A DNA stretch of 12,228 nucleotides from Bacteroidales bacterium. Lineage in GTDB: Bacteria > Bacteroidota > Bacteroidia > Bacteroidales > UBA932. Both the position numbers and the translations under genes were made by a program. Location: positions 1-12,228 of the forward strand of contig SFMU01000056.1 of assembly GCA_004552965.1 (NCBI GenBank). The letters run 5' to 3'. The notes beneath the pieces were generated by a model that worked only from the letters and a program-made list of their open reading frames with translations, did not search any database and had not been told where the DNA came from. This document shows, piece after piece, positions 5,906 to 12,204 of this stretch (position 1 is the stretch's first letter; each line of letters opens with the position of its first letter).

Positions 5906-7102
5906 ATGAAAAGAACAGTGCTTGTGGCTGCTGCCTTCCTTACAGCGGCATCGATGGCTTTCGGACAGCCTGCAAAAGGTCCGCAACCTGCAGGACCTGA
6001 CTATCAGTTCACGGTAGTCAAGGAGAACCCGGTCACCCCGGTCAAGAATCAGTACCGTTCCGGTACCTGCTGGTGTTTCTCCACACTGGGATTCCTCGAG
6101 TCTGAGGCCATCAGAATCAAGGGTATCAAGGATCCTGCAGCCTATCCTGACTTCTCGGAGATGTTCGTGGTTTCACACTCCTACAAGGACAGGGCCGTGA
6201 AGTATGTCCGTGTCGACGGTAAGATCGGTTTCTCGGCAGGTTCCGAGTGCGGTGATGTGCTTCACGTCGCCGCCGACTATGGCCTCGTCCCTCAGGCTGC
6301 CATGCCGGGTCTTCAGGAACTTCCGGTGCACGGGGAACTCGATGCGACAACCAAGGCCTTCGTGGACGCTATCGTCGAGAATCCCAACAAGAGCCTCTCA
6401 CCATATTGGAAGAATGCATTCAATGCCCTCGTGGACGCTTACCTCGGTGAGGTCCCTCAGACCTTCGAATATGAAGGCAAGACCTATACTCCGCAGAGTT
6501 TCAGGGATGAGATGGGCATCGTTCCGTCCGACTATGTTTCCCTGATGAGCGTGACCAATGTCCCGTACTACACCGAGGCTCCTCTCGAGGTTGCCGACAA
6601 CTGGAGATGGGACACCGCCTGGAATGTTACTCTCGACGAGCTCATGGATGTCCTCTATCATTCTGTCGAGAAGGGCTTCACTGTAGCATGGGGCACTGAT
6701 GTCTCCGAGAAGGGTTTCACCCGCAACGGAGTCGGAGTCCTCATCGACGAGAAGGCGGCAACCTCCGGATCGGACCAGGAACGCTGGGTCGGAAAGGAAG
6801 GTGAGAAGAAGGATGTCGCCCCGGCCGTGCTCCCTAAGGAACTCGAAGTCACCACCGAGTCCAGGCAGCTTGGCTATGACAACAAGGCTACCACCGACGA
6901 CCACGGAATGCAGATTTACGGTATCGCAACCGACCAGAACGGCACCAAGTACTTTATGGTGAAGAATTCCTGGGGCGAGACCGGAAAGTACAAGGGCATC
7001 TGGTACTGCTCGGATTCGTTTGTCCGTGCCAAGACCATGGAGATCACCGTCCACAAGGACGCTCTCCCGAAGGACCTCAAGAAGAAACTTGGAATCAAGT
7101 AG
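5906..7102 (+). CDS. Secreted C1-family cysteine peptidase (bleomycin hydrolase/PepC-like)
   Basis: This is a papain-superfamily cysteine peptidase of 398 residues. Residues 1-20 are a signal peptide (MKRTVLVAAAFLTAASMAFG, cut before or near Gln21), so it acts in the periplasm or outside the cell, unlike the classical cytosolic PepC. The catalytic set is visible: oxyanion Gln49 and nucleophile Cys55 in KNQYRSGTCWCFSTLGFLES, His333 in DDHGMQIYG, and Asn354 in VKNSWG. The long insert between Cys and His, and the way the motifs are written, match the C1B (bleomycin hydrolase/aminopeptidase C) branch. Typical C1B enzymes use their C-terminal tail to restrict them to aminopeptidase action; here the chain ends KKLGIK, so the specificity is open. 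The pssA start codon follows the stop with no gap, indicating one operon. Confidence 0.94.
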   Translation: MKRTVLVAAAFLTAASMAFGQPAKGPQPAGPDYQFTVVKENPVTPVKNQYRSGTCWCFSTLGFLESEAIRIKGIKDPAAYPDFSEMFVVSHSYKDRAVKYVRVDGKIGFSAGSECGDVLHVAADYGLVPQAAMPGLQELPVHGELDATTKAFVDAIVENPNKSLSPYWKNAFNALVDAYLGEVPQTFEYEGKTYTPQSFRDEMGIVPSDYVSLMSVTNVPYYTEAPLEVADNWRWDTAWNVTLDELMDVLYHSVEKGFTVAWGTDVSEKGFTRNGVGVLIDEKAATSGSDQERWVGKEGEKKDVAPAVLPKELEVTTESRQLGYDNKATTDDHGMQIYGIATDQNGTKYFMVKNSWGETGKYKGIWYCSDSFVRAKTMEITVHKDALPKDLKKKLGIK

Positions 7103-7825
7103 ATGGGTTTTCTAAGACATATTCCCAACTCCATCACCTCAATTAACCTCCTCTGTGGGGTTGTTGGGGTGATCGCGGCCTTGCGCGGAGATCTTCAGAC
7201 GGCCTTTCTTCTGATGATAGCCTCTGCGGTTGCCGATTTTTTCGATGGTTTCGCAGCCAGGCTTCTGAAGGCATATTCGGAAATAGGAAAGGAACTTGAC
7301 TCCCTTGCCGATGATGTCAGTTTCGGCGTACTTCCGGCCGTGATGCTGTCCTGCGTCTGCGGTTCGGATGTGGTCGTGCTGAAGTATTTCCCTCTGCTGA
7401 TTGCCGTTTTCTCCGCTCTCCGGCTTGCCAAATTCAACATCGACGAGAGACAGCACAGTGGCTTTCTGGGTCTTCCTACGCCTGCATGCGCGATGGTCTG
7501 CGGTGCGCTTGCGAGTCTTGCCTCCTCCGATCCTGACGGAGTGGCCGCTTCGTTCTGCAACCTTCCGTTTGCGGTGCCTGCACTCTCCGCCCTCCTCTGC
7601 TGGCTTCTGGTCAGCGAGGTCCCGATGTTCGCCTTCAAGGTGGCTACCGGAGACAGGGCGTCAAAGTTCGTGAAGGTAGAGCGGGTCATATTCATTGTGA
7701 TCGGGATTGCCTCAGTGCCTGTTGCCATTCTGTCCGGCACCGGCTGGCAGTTGGTCCCGCTGGTCACTTTCTCAGGTTATATTCTCATAAATCTTGCAGG
7801 TTGCATCATTTCCCGTCAGCATTGA
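7103..7825 (+). CDS. pssA: CDP-diacylglycerol-serine O-phosphatidyltransferase
   Basis: This integral-membrane enzyme makes phosphatidylserine, the precursor of phosphatidylethanolamine, from CDP-diacylglycerol and L-serine. The 240-residue protein has the complete CDP-alcohol phosphatidyltransferase signature at 45-70: Asp45, Asp48, Gly49, Ala52, Arg53, Gly62, Asp66 and Asp70. It begins with the IPNSITSINLLCG motif (7-19) common to PssA, and has several hydrophobic segments (about 12-28, 33-47, 74-100, 130-150, 160-185, 195-235). Length is close to the usual 230-250. The ATG directly abuts the TAG of the peptidase gene, so translation is probably coupled. No terminator is visible before the next gene, but that gene has its own promoter-like box. 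Assignment to serine rather than another alcohol rests on overall resemblance. Confidence 0.93.
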   Translation: MGFLRHIPNSITSINLLCGVVGVIAALRGDLQTAFLLMIASAVADFFDGFAARLLKAYSEIGKELDSLADDVSFGVLPAVMLSCVCGSDVVVLKYFPLLIAVFSALRLAKFNIDERQHSGFLGLPTPACAMVCGALASLASSDPDGVAASFCNLPFAVPALSALLCWLLVSEVPMFAFKVATGDRASKFVKVERVIFIVIGIASVPVAILSGTGWQLVPLVTFSGYILINLAGCIISRQH

Positions 7826-7855
7826 TGGTAGTATGATGGAAAATTGCTATTTTTG
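7822..7855 (+). promoter_or_regulatory. Putative promoter of the lipoprotein-exonuclease-methyltransferase cluster
   Basis: A TTG at 7822-7824 lies 23 bases upstream of TATTTTTG (7848-7855), an exact TAnnTTTG match. Transcription would start near 7862, about 20 bases before the ATG at 7882. The -33 part overlaps the end of pssA. Confidence 0.5.
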
Positions 7856-7881
7856 AGGATTGTTCAGAATATTGTGCCCTG

Positions 7882-8631
7882 ATGAGACGCGTCTTCAATC
7901 GTTCGACATTTTCCTTTCCTCTGCTGTTTTTCCTGTTTTGTGCGGGAATCGTTTCCTGTGGACGGAAAGTAGAGGACCGGAGCGGCTTCTCCCCGTATGT
8001 GAATACGTTGCTGTCAAGCTCGATGGATGAGCTGCACAGACTGGCTTCAGTGTCCGGAAGGGTTTCGGGATGCATCGCGATCATCGGAAGCCCCGAAGAA
8101 AGTTCGGCCCTTTCCGCCGAATTCGTGACTTGCGACAGGTTCGACAACATAGACGGGAGCGCCAGGCCGGATGGACTTCCGGATTTCGCAGGCGAGACGA
8201 TAGTGGCCGTGCTTGATTCGGCGAATTGCCCTTACAGAGTGCCCCAGGGGGCTCCTGGAATTGTTTTTTCCCTCTCCGAGACGGCAGTGAGGAATGTCCT
8301 GGCAGTGATGGATGCGGATCTGGCAAGCAAGCTTGTCATTATCTGCTCCCCGGTTCTGGCTGAATATTGCAGTGCGGAGATTACGCGTTTGCTTGCCTTG
8401 ATCGGAGCGGATGTTCCGGTGATAGCTTCGTCCGATCCGGCATATTCATACACTGAAGAGGCTTTCCGCACACTCAGGCGCAGAAATGCATTCACCCATG
8501 CTATTTCATATCCGCGTCTGGAGTCTTTCAGGACTGTGAGGCGGGATTCGACGGCTAATTCCTTTGACCTGGAGGCTTGCGTTGCAGTACGTGACACTTC
8601 AGCGCTTTTACGTGACAATATAACAGAATAA
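7882..8631 (+). CDS. Putative lipoprotein of unknown function
   Basis: I do not recognise a family for this 249-residue protein. The N-terminus has a basic start, a hydrophobic core and a lipobox-like AGIVSC (Cys26), so it is probably a lipoprotein facing the periplasm. The rest alternates hydrophobic strands with helical segments (GCIAIIGS 63-70, GETIVAVLDSA 104-114, APGIVFSLSETAVRNVL 124-140, SKLVIICSPVLAEY 149-162, ADVPVIASSDPAYSYTEEAF 176-195). This suggests an alpha/beta fold in which short strands are followed by Ser/Asp-containing loops, reminiscent of a Rossmann-like or binding-protein domain, but no diagnostic motif is present. The stop codon TAA overlaps the next ATG by one base, so it is translationally coupled to the exonuclease gene. 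The ATG at 7882 fits the predicted promoter. Confidence 0.8.
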   Translation: MRRVFNRSTFSFPLLFFLFCAGIVSCGRKVEDRSGFSPYVNTLLSSSMDELHRLASVSGRVSGCIAIIGSPEESSALSAEFVTCDRFDNIDGSARPDGLPDFAGETIVAVLDSANCPYRVPQGAPGIVFSLSETAVRNVLAVMDADLASKLVIICSPVLAEYCSAEITRLLALIGADVPVIASSDPAYSYTEEAFRTLRRRNAFTHAISYPRLESFRTVRRDSTANSFDLEACVAVRDTSALLRDNITE

Positions 8632-9299
8632 TGATGTATCAGATGAGCATAACTCCCGAGGAGATGGAGAATCTGCCTCCAATGTCCTTCCCGGGGAAGA
8701 TCAAAGTGATTGAAAGTACAGGTTTGGACTATCTCAGAGCTGTTGCCTATCTGAAAACCCAGAAGATTGTCGGATTCGACACAGAGTCCCGTCCATCGTT
8801 TGCGCCACATCAGCCCCACTACGGAGTCTCGCTTCTCCAACTCTCTGGGCAACGCAGGGCTTTTCTTTTCAGAATCAAGATGATGGGAGGCATTCCCAAG
8901 GCCTTGAGGAGCATTCTGTCCGACGAGAAGATCATCAAGGTGGGGGCTGCGGTCTATGACGATGTCCGCGGTCTTGAGAAGAACACCGGTTTTGCTCCGA
9001 AATCCTTCGTGGATCTCCAGAAGATTGTCTGGGAATATGGGATAAAGGACAAAAGTGTCAAGAAGATGTCCGCCATCATAATGGGAGGCAGGATTTCCAA
9101 GGCGCAGCAGCTGTCGAACTGGGAGGCTCCCCAGCTGAGCGAGGCGCAGCAGTCGTATGCAGCCACAGATGCCTGGATCTGCCGCGAAATGTATCTCAAA
9201 CTCTTGAATTCCGAAAAGCATCCGCTCACGCCCGAACAGATGATGCCGAATCAGCCTAAAAACGTACAAAATGACAAAAATATACCTGAAGAAAGGTAG
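8631..9299 (+). CDS. DEDDy-type 3'-5' exonuclease (RNase D/WRN exonuclease-like)
   Basis: The 222-residue protein is a single DEDDy exonuclease domain. It would remove nucleotides from 3' ends of RNA or DNA with two metal ions. Motif I is FDTES (Asp50, Glu52), motif II is AAVYDDVRGL (probably Asp111), and motif III is SYAATDAW (Tyr176 and Asp180, the Y-x3-D form). There is no HRDC domain, so it is shorter than RNase D and resembles the stand-alone 3'-5' exonucleases common in Bacteroidota. Substrate cannot be told from sequence. The ATG at 8631 overlaps the previous TAA (TAATG), and the 3' end overlaps the methyltransferase gene by 29 bases, so all three form one operon. Co-occurrence with an rRNA methyltransferase hints at an RNA-related role, but that is inference. 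Confidence 0.93.
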   Translation: MMYQMSITPEEMENLPPMSFPGKIKVIESTGLDYLRAVAYLKTQKIVGFDTESRPSFAPHQPHYGVSLLQLSGQRRAFLFRIKMMGGIPKALRSILSDEKIIKVGAAVYDDVRGLEKNTGFAPKSFVDLQKIVWEYGIKDKSVKKMSAIIMGGRISKAQQLSNWEAPQLSEAQQSYAATDAWICREMYLKLLNSEKHPLTPEQMMPNQPKNVQNDKNIPEER

Positions 9300-10470
9300 G
9301 GAGGAGTCTCTGCGCCGTTTCCATCCATGGGTTTTTTCCGGTGCCATCGCCCAGATTGTGGGCGAACCGGCCGAGGGAGACATTGTAGGGGTCTTTGCCC
9401 AGGACGGTTCTTTCCTGGCCTATGGCCATTACCAGATCGGTTCGATAGCAGTCCGAGTCCTCAGTTTCTCGGGCGAGGATGTCTTCGACCCCGGTTTCTG
9501 GGTGAACATGATTTCCCGGGCGAAAAACGTCCGTACCTCAGTAGGCCTCACCAGCGTTGATTCCCGCACCAACTGTTACCGTCTCGTGCATGGTGAAGGG
9601 GACGGGCTTCCCGGCCTGATCATAGACTACTATGACGGGGTCTGTGTCATTCAGGCACATTCTGTCGGTATGTTCCGTTCGAAATCTGCCATCTGCGAGG
9701 CTTTGAAGACCGTCTACGGGGATTCTCTCAAAGCTGTCTACGACAAGAGCTCCGGCACTGCGCCTTTCAAGGCCGGTCTGAATCTGATCGACGGCTACCT
9801 GTACAAGGCCGAGGGATTCAGCGATGACGAGCAGATCGTTCTTGAGAACGGCAACAGGTTCCTGGTCAACTGGACGGAAGGACAGAAGACCGGTTTCTTC
9901 CTGGACCAGAGGGAAAACCGCAATCTCGTGGGAAGATATTCAAGGGGAAGGAATGTCCTCAATCTTTTCTGCTACACCGGTGGTTTCTCTGTATATTCGC
10001 TGGCCAGCGGTGCCGCCCATGTGGATTCGGTGGACAGCTCCGGAAAAGCCATGGCAATGGTGTCCAGGAATATGGAACTGAACGGCTTCGAGGCTTCCAC
10101 CCACACTGAATATACCGCCGATGCCATTGAATTCCTCCGCAGTGTTCCCGAAGACAAGTATGATCTGATCATCGTGGATCCGCCGGCTTTCGCAAAGCAC
10201 AGGGGGGCGCTCAACAATGCTCTCCGGGCCTACCAGAGGCTCAATGCCGCAGCGATCTCCAAGGTCAGTCCGGGTGGTCTGGTGTTTACCTTCAGCTGTT
10301 CCCAGGTGGTCGACAAGGAGGCTTTTGCCCTTGCAGTCTTCTCCGCAGCTGCCCAGACCGGCCGTTCGGTCCGCATCCTTGACCGGCTGAATCAGCCTGC
10401 TGATCACAGTGTCAACATCTATCATCCTGAGGGAGAGTATCTTAAGGGACTGCTCCTCTATGTGGAGTAA
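9271..10470 (+). CDS. rlmI: RlmI-like SAM-dependent 23S rRNA (cytosine-C5) methyltransferase
   Basis: The family methylates C5 of a cytosine in 23S rRNA (C1962 in Escherichia coli) using S-adenosylmethionine. The 399-residue length fits. An N-terminal PUA-like RNA-binding domain spans about 1-80 (LKKGREESLRRFHPWVFSGAI). A linker domain follows with YRLVHGEGDGLPGLIIDYY and the family signature EGQKTGFFLDQRENR (203-217). The methyltransferase core has the SAM-binding NLFCYTGGFS (231-240), DSVDSSGKA, the catalytic-loop DPPAF (303-307), and Cys343 in FSCS as the likely nucleophile. The C-terminus YHPEGEYLKGLLL is also typical. Its ATG lies inside the end of the exonuclease gene, showing coupled translation. 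No terminator follows before the tRNA promoter. Target base is inferred from family, so the symbol is tentative. Confidence 0.95.
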   Translation: MTKIYLKKGREESLRRFHPWVFSGAIAQIVGEPAEGDIVGVFAQDGSFLAYGHYQIGSIAVRVLSFSGEDVFDPGFWVNMISRAKNVRTSVGLTSVDSRTNCYRLVHGEGDGLPGLIIDYYDGVCVIQAHSVGMFRSKSAICEALKTVYGDSLKAVYDKSSGTAPFKAGLNLIDGYLYKAEGFSDDEQIVLENGNRFLVNWTEGQKTGFFLDQRENRNLVGRYSRGRNVLNLFCYTGGFSVYSLASGAAHVDSVDSSGKAMAMVSRNMELNGFEASTHTEYTADAIEFLRSVPEDKYDLIIVDPPAFAKHRGALNNALRAYQRLNAAAISKVSPGGLVFTFSCSQVVDKEAFALAVFSAAAQTGRSVRILDRLNQPADHSVNIYHPEGEYLKGLLLYVE

Positions 10471-10476
10471 GAAATA

Positions 10477-10507
10477 TTTGCAGATTCGTTTTTTATAACT
10501 ATATTTG
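10477..10507 (+). promoter_or_regulatory. Promoter of tRNA-Cys
   Basis: TTTG at 10477-10480, a 19-base spacer and TATATTTG at 10500-10507 make a textbook Bacteroidota promoter (-33 and -7 elements). It begins six bases after the methyltransferase stop. Transcription would start near 10514, nine bases before the mature tRNA 5' end. Confidence 0.8.
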
Positions 10508-10522
10508 CAATCCCAAACAACC

Positions 10523-10593
10523 GGTACTTTGGCCGAGAGGTTAGGCACAGGTCTGCAAAACCTGCTAGAGCGGTTCGATTCCGCTAGGTACCT
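10523..10593 (+). tRNA. tRNA-Cys (anticodon GCA)
   Basis: All arms fold. The acceptor stem GGTACTT (10523-10529) pairs with AGGTACC (10586-10592) including one G-U pair. The D stem is GCC/GGC with loop GAGAGGTTA. The anticodon stem CAGGT/ACCTG encloses loop CTGCAAA with anticodon GCA at 10555-10557. The variable loop is four bases and the T arm is AGCGG-TTCGATT-CCGCT. Base 73 is U (10593), the main identity element for cysteine tRNAs. The 3' CCA is not encoded. It is followed directly by a terminator hairpin. Confidence 0.97.
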
Positions 10594-10594
10594 C

Positions 10595-10642
10595 AAAGAG
10601 GCTGACTAAAAAGTCAATATGACTGATTAGTCAGTCTCTTTT
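10595..10642 (+). terminator. Long hairpin terminator after tRNA-Cys
   Basis: A 14-bp outer stem (10595-10608 with 10628-10641, including one G-U pair) is capped by a nested AGTCA/TGACT hairpin. The 3' arm ends CTCTTTT. It starts two bases after the tRNA, so it should end the tRNA transcript and readthrough from the upstream operon. Confidence 0.88.
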
Positions 10643-10751
10643 CCATATATATGGTTACACCGGGAGGATGATAGGGATTGAGGAGGACTCCGTTCGCTTC
10701 GCTCACTCCGGACCCTCCCAACGTTTCCTGCGTGGTCTTCGACCACTTGTC
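10643..10751. other. Gene-free, G+C-rich segment left of the insertion sequence
   Basis: No gene is visible. It opens with the 12-base palindrome CCATATATATGG (10643-10654). GGGAGG at 10662 is complementary to CCTCCC at 10714-10719. A direct repeat ACTCCG occurs at 10687 and 10705, flanking a GCTTCGCT core. The right end is the perfect hairpin GTGGTC-TTC-GACCAC (10732-10746). On the minus strand one frame reads VRSERSERSPP, a pattern I have met in spurious short ORFs of related bacteria, so this may be a dispersed intergenic repeat. Confidence 0.4.
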
Positions 10752-10775
10752 GGACCAAGTCCAAAAGTATGTGTT
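10752..10775. repeat. Left terminal inverted repeat of the insertion sequence
   Basis: The first 15 bases, GGACCAAGTCCAAAA, are the exact reverse complement of the last 15 bases of the window. After three mismatched bases, TGTGTT (10770-10775) is also matched. The catalytic transposase stop codon TAA (10777-10775) overlaps the inner edge. Confidence 0.93.
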
Positions 10776-11758
10776 TAGGCGTAGATATTCTGTAATCTAA
10801 AGAGGAAGTAGTTTATATCTGATACTCCTCTCAGTTGAGCACGGAAGGTCTTGATTTTACAGTTGAAGGATTCTGCAGAGGCGTTTGTAGCATGGTTGTC
10901 AAAGAAGTTGATTATCTCCGTTTCTCTGTCCCTAAGAGTTGCAGCAATGACCTTGAAGGCATCAAAGCCGGAGTTCTCAACTTCCAGATACCATTTGGCC
11001 AGACGGGTGTTTGCCAATGACCTCCTTGGCGTATTCGCATAGATCATCCTGAGTTTGTGTGTAAGCCAATATGCTTGTTCCAAGTCAGGATATTGTTTGA
11101 AGAGTATCTTGGCTCTTTCCTTCTGGGAATCAGTCCATTTCTCCGCTGACTTGAACAGGAGATATCTGCTTCTGACAAGTAGTTGAGGCCTGGTATCACC
11201 ATTCGAGAACACTTCCGGAGGTATGACTTCACCGGTGGCTTTTATCCATAGTTTGCGTTCATGCTCAGCTCTGAGAGCCTCCCAGCGGTGCCCGATACGC
11301 ATCTCCTGGATGGCCTCCAGGGCAAGCTTCTGGACGTGGAACCGGTCTATCGTGCGCTTTGTGTTGCGGAACTCCATGATGGCGATATTCTTCATTGAGG
11401 AAGACAGGTCAAGCGTAATTTCCTCCACCAGATCACGCTTCTCTTGAGGAATATGATCCAGTGCCTCCCTGACCACTTCGGCCTTCGTCCCCGCCACAAT
11501 GGCGGCAAGTGTGCCTTTCCGGCCGTGAGCGTCTTTGTTGGTGAGCACCGTGTACAGTTCACCGTCGCTCAGCGAGGTCTCGTCAATGCTCATGTTGGGG
11601 CCGACGTTCTCTGGAAAGACCAGCCATTCGCCGGCGTGAGGACGCTCCTCCCAGTCGATGTATCCGCTCAGATAGTCACGGTATTGGCGCTCAAGCAGAT
11701 GCCCGTCTACATAGTAGTATCGCTCAAGCGATGAAGCTGCGATCGGGTACGTATCCAA
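10775..11758 (-). CDS. ISL3-type DDE transposase, catalytic part
   Basis: This frame encodes 327 residues of a DDE transposase that cuts and joins the element's ends. The catalytic triad is recognisable: Asp59 in MSIDETSLSDGEL, Asp117 in EITLDLSSSMKNIA, and Glu296 in NASAESFNCKIKTFRAQLRG. The IDRFHVQKL motif (137-145) is another ISL3 hallmark. No ATG occurs before Met56, just in front of the first catalytic Asp; the only early start is TTG at 11758. The frame is +1 relative to the upstream N-terminal gene and overlaps its last 35 bases. It may be made as a frameshift fusion or from the TTG by coupled initiation. All catalytic residues are intact, so this looks functional rather than decayed. 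Confidence 0.9.
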   Translation of the reverse strand: MDTYPIAASSLERYYYVDGHLLERQYRDYLSGYIDWEERPHAGEWLVFPENVGPNMSIDETSLSDGELYTVLTNKDAHGRKGTLAAIVAGTKAEVVREALDHIPQEKRDLVEEITLDLSSSMKNIAIMEFRNTKRTIDRFHVQKLALEAIQEMRIGHRWEALRAEHERKLWIKATGEVIPPEVFSNGDTRPQLLVRSRYLLFKSAEKWTDSQKERAKILFKQYPDLEQAYWLTHKLRMIYANTPRRSLANTRLAKWYLEVENSGFDAFKVIAATLRDRETEIINFFDNHATNASAESFNCKIKTFRAQLRGVSDINYFLFRLQNIYA

Positions 11759-12143
11759 ATGTCTCTTTTAAAAAAGCGGCAAACTCAACAGTATGCCGTG
11801 TACCTTCCGTGACAATGTTGTACTTGTTCCCGACGCTCTTTCCGGTCTGCTCATCCACCCAGCGCCTACGACGAAGAATAAGAGCTACACGCCTGTCCCT
11901 CAGAGGAAAATCATTTATCCTGGATGGCTCATAAAAACCATTGGGACGATATGTATGTCCTACCTCCGGGGAGCGAAACTCATTGTGCTCCTCCAGATGA
12001 ATGACTACCTCGCCACGCTCAAGCCCCTTACGCTCTTTCTCGCCGATGGCTCGCTCTTCTGCACGTACTACATCAAAATAATCAAGAATGGTGGGTGGAA
12101 GCATCAAACTTACCAACTCCTGAAGGACAGATAATGAGGACAT
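11724..12143 (-). CDS. Transposase N-terminal region protein (ISAon1-type)
   Basis: The 139-residue protein is the first gene of the insertion sequence. It begins MSSLSVLQELVSLMLPPTIL, then has an acidic segment ending HLEEHNEF, and a basic core INDFPLRDRRVALILRRRRW (80-99) followed by GTRHTVEFAAFLKETFG (113-129). This LPP...DFP...RRRRW...GTR...EFA pattern is what I recall for the N-terminal region protein of ISAon1-type elements. It probably supplies DNA-end recognition; no Cys4 zinc finger, usual in other ISL3 transposases, is present. It ends TGA at 11726-11724, inside the catalytic frame. The ATG at 12143 lies about 20 bases after the predicted transcription start. Confidence 0.85.
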   Translation of the reverse strand: MSSLSVLQELVSLMLPPTILDYFDVVRAEERAIGEKERKGLERGEVVIHLEEHNEFRSPEVGHTYRPNGFYEPSRINDFPLRDRRVALILRRRRWVDEQTGKSVGNKYNIVTEGTRHTVEFAAFLKETFGYVPDRSFIA

Positions 12144-12170
12144 ATGTGAATACCTTTTCTAACGTTACTA

Positions 12171-12199
12171 CAAAGGTACTCACTTATTCGCATTTACAA
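12171..12199 (-). promoter_or_regulatory. Insertion-sequence transposase promoter
   Basis: On the minus strand, TTG (12199-12197), an 18-base spacer and TACCTTTG (12178-12171) form a good match to the Bacteroidota -33/-7 pattern. It lies just inside the right inverted repeat. Transcription would start near 12164, about 20 bases before the first transposase ATG. Confidence 0.65.
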
Positions 12200-12204
12200 T
12201 CTTT

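Noticed and set aside
5777..5986. N-terminal extension of the GH25 protein by about 70 residues
   Set aside because: The region covers the divergent promoters and the start of the peptidase gene, and the translated extension is Cys/His-rich without a plausible signal or domain.
6398..7054. Minus-strand open frame of 218 codons opposite the C1 peptidase
   Set aside because: The peptidase has its catalytic Cys, His and Asn and a signal peptide; the antisense frame is a shadow.
8232..9383. Long minus-strand open frame of 383 codons opposite the lipoprotein, exonuclease and methyltransferase genes
   Set aside because: The plus-strand frames contain complete exonuclease motifs and overlap as an operon; the antisense product shows no family features.
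9940..10596. Minus-strand open frame running through tRNA-Cys and the end of the methyltransferase gene
   Set aside because: It crosses a tRNA gene and its promoter and is antisense to conserved methyltransferase motifs.
10677..10751. Possible CRISPR repeat or integrase attachment site next to tRNA-Cys
   Set aside because: There is no regularly spaced repeat, no copy of the tRNA 3' end downstream, and no integrase gene; the only mobile element here is the insertion sequence with its own inverted repeats.
11769..11775. Canonical -1 frameshift heptamer TTTTTTA in the transposase
   Set aside because: A -1 slip at this site enters the third frame and soon meets a stop; it does not reach the catalytic frame, which is +1.
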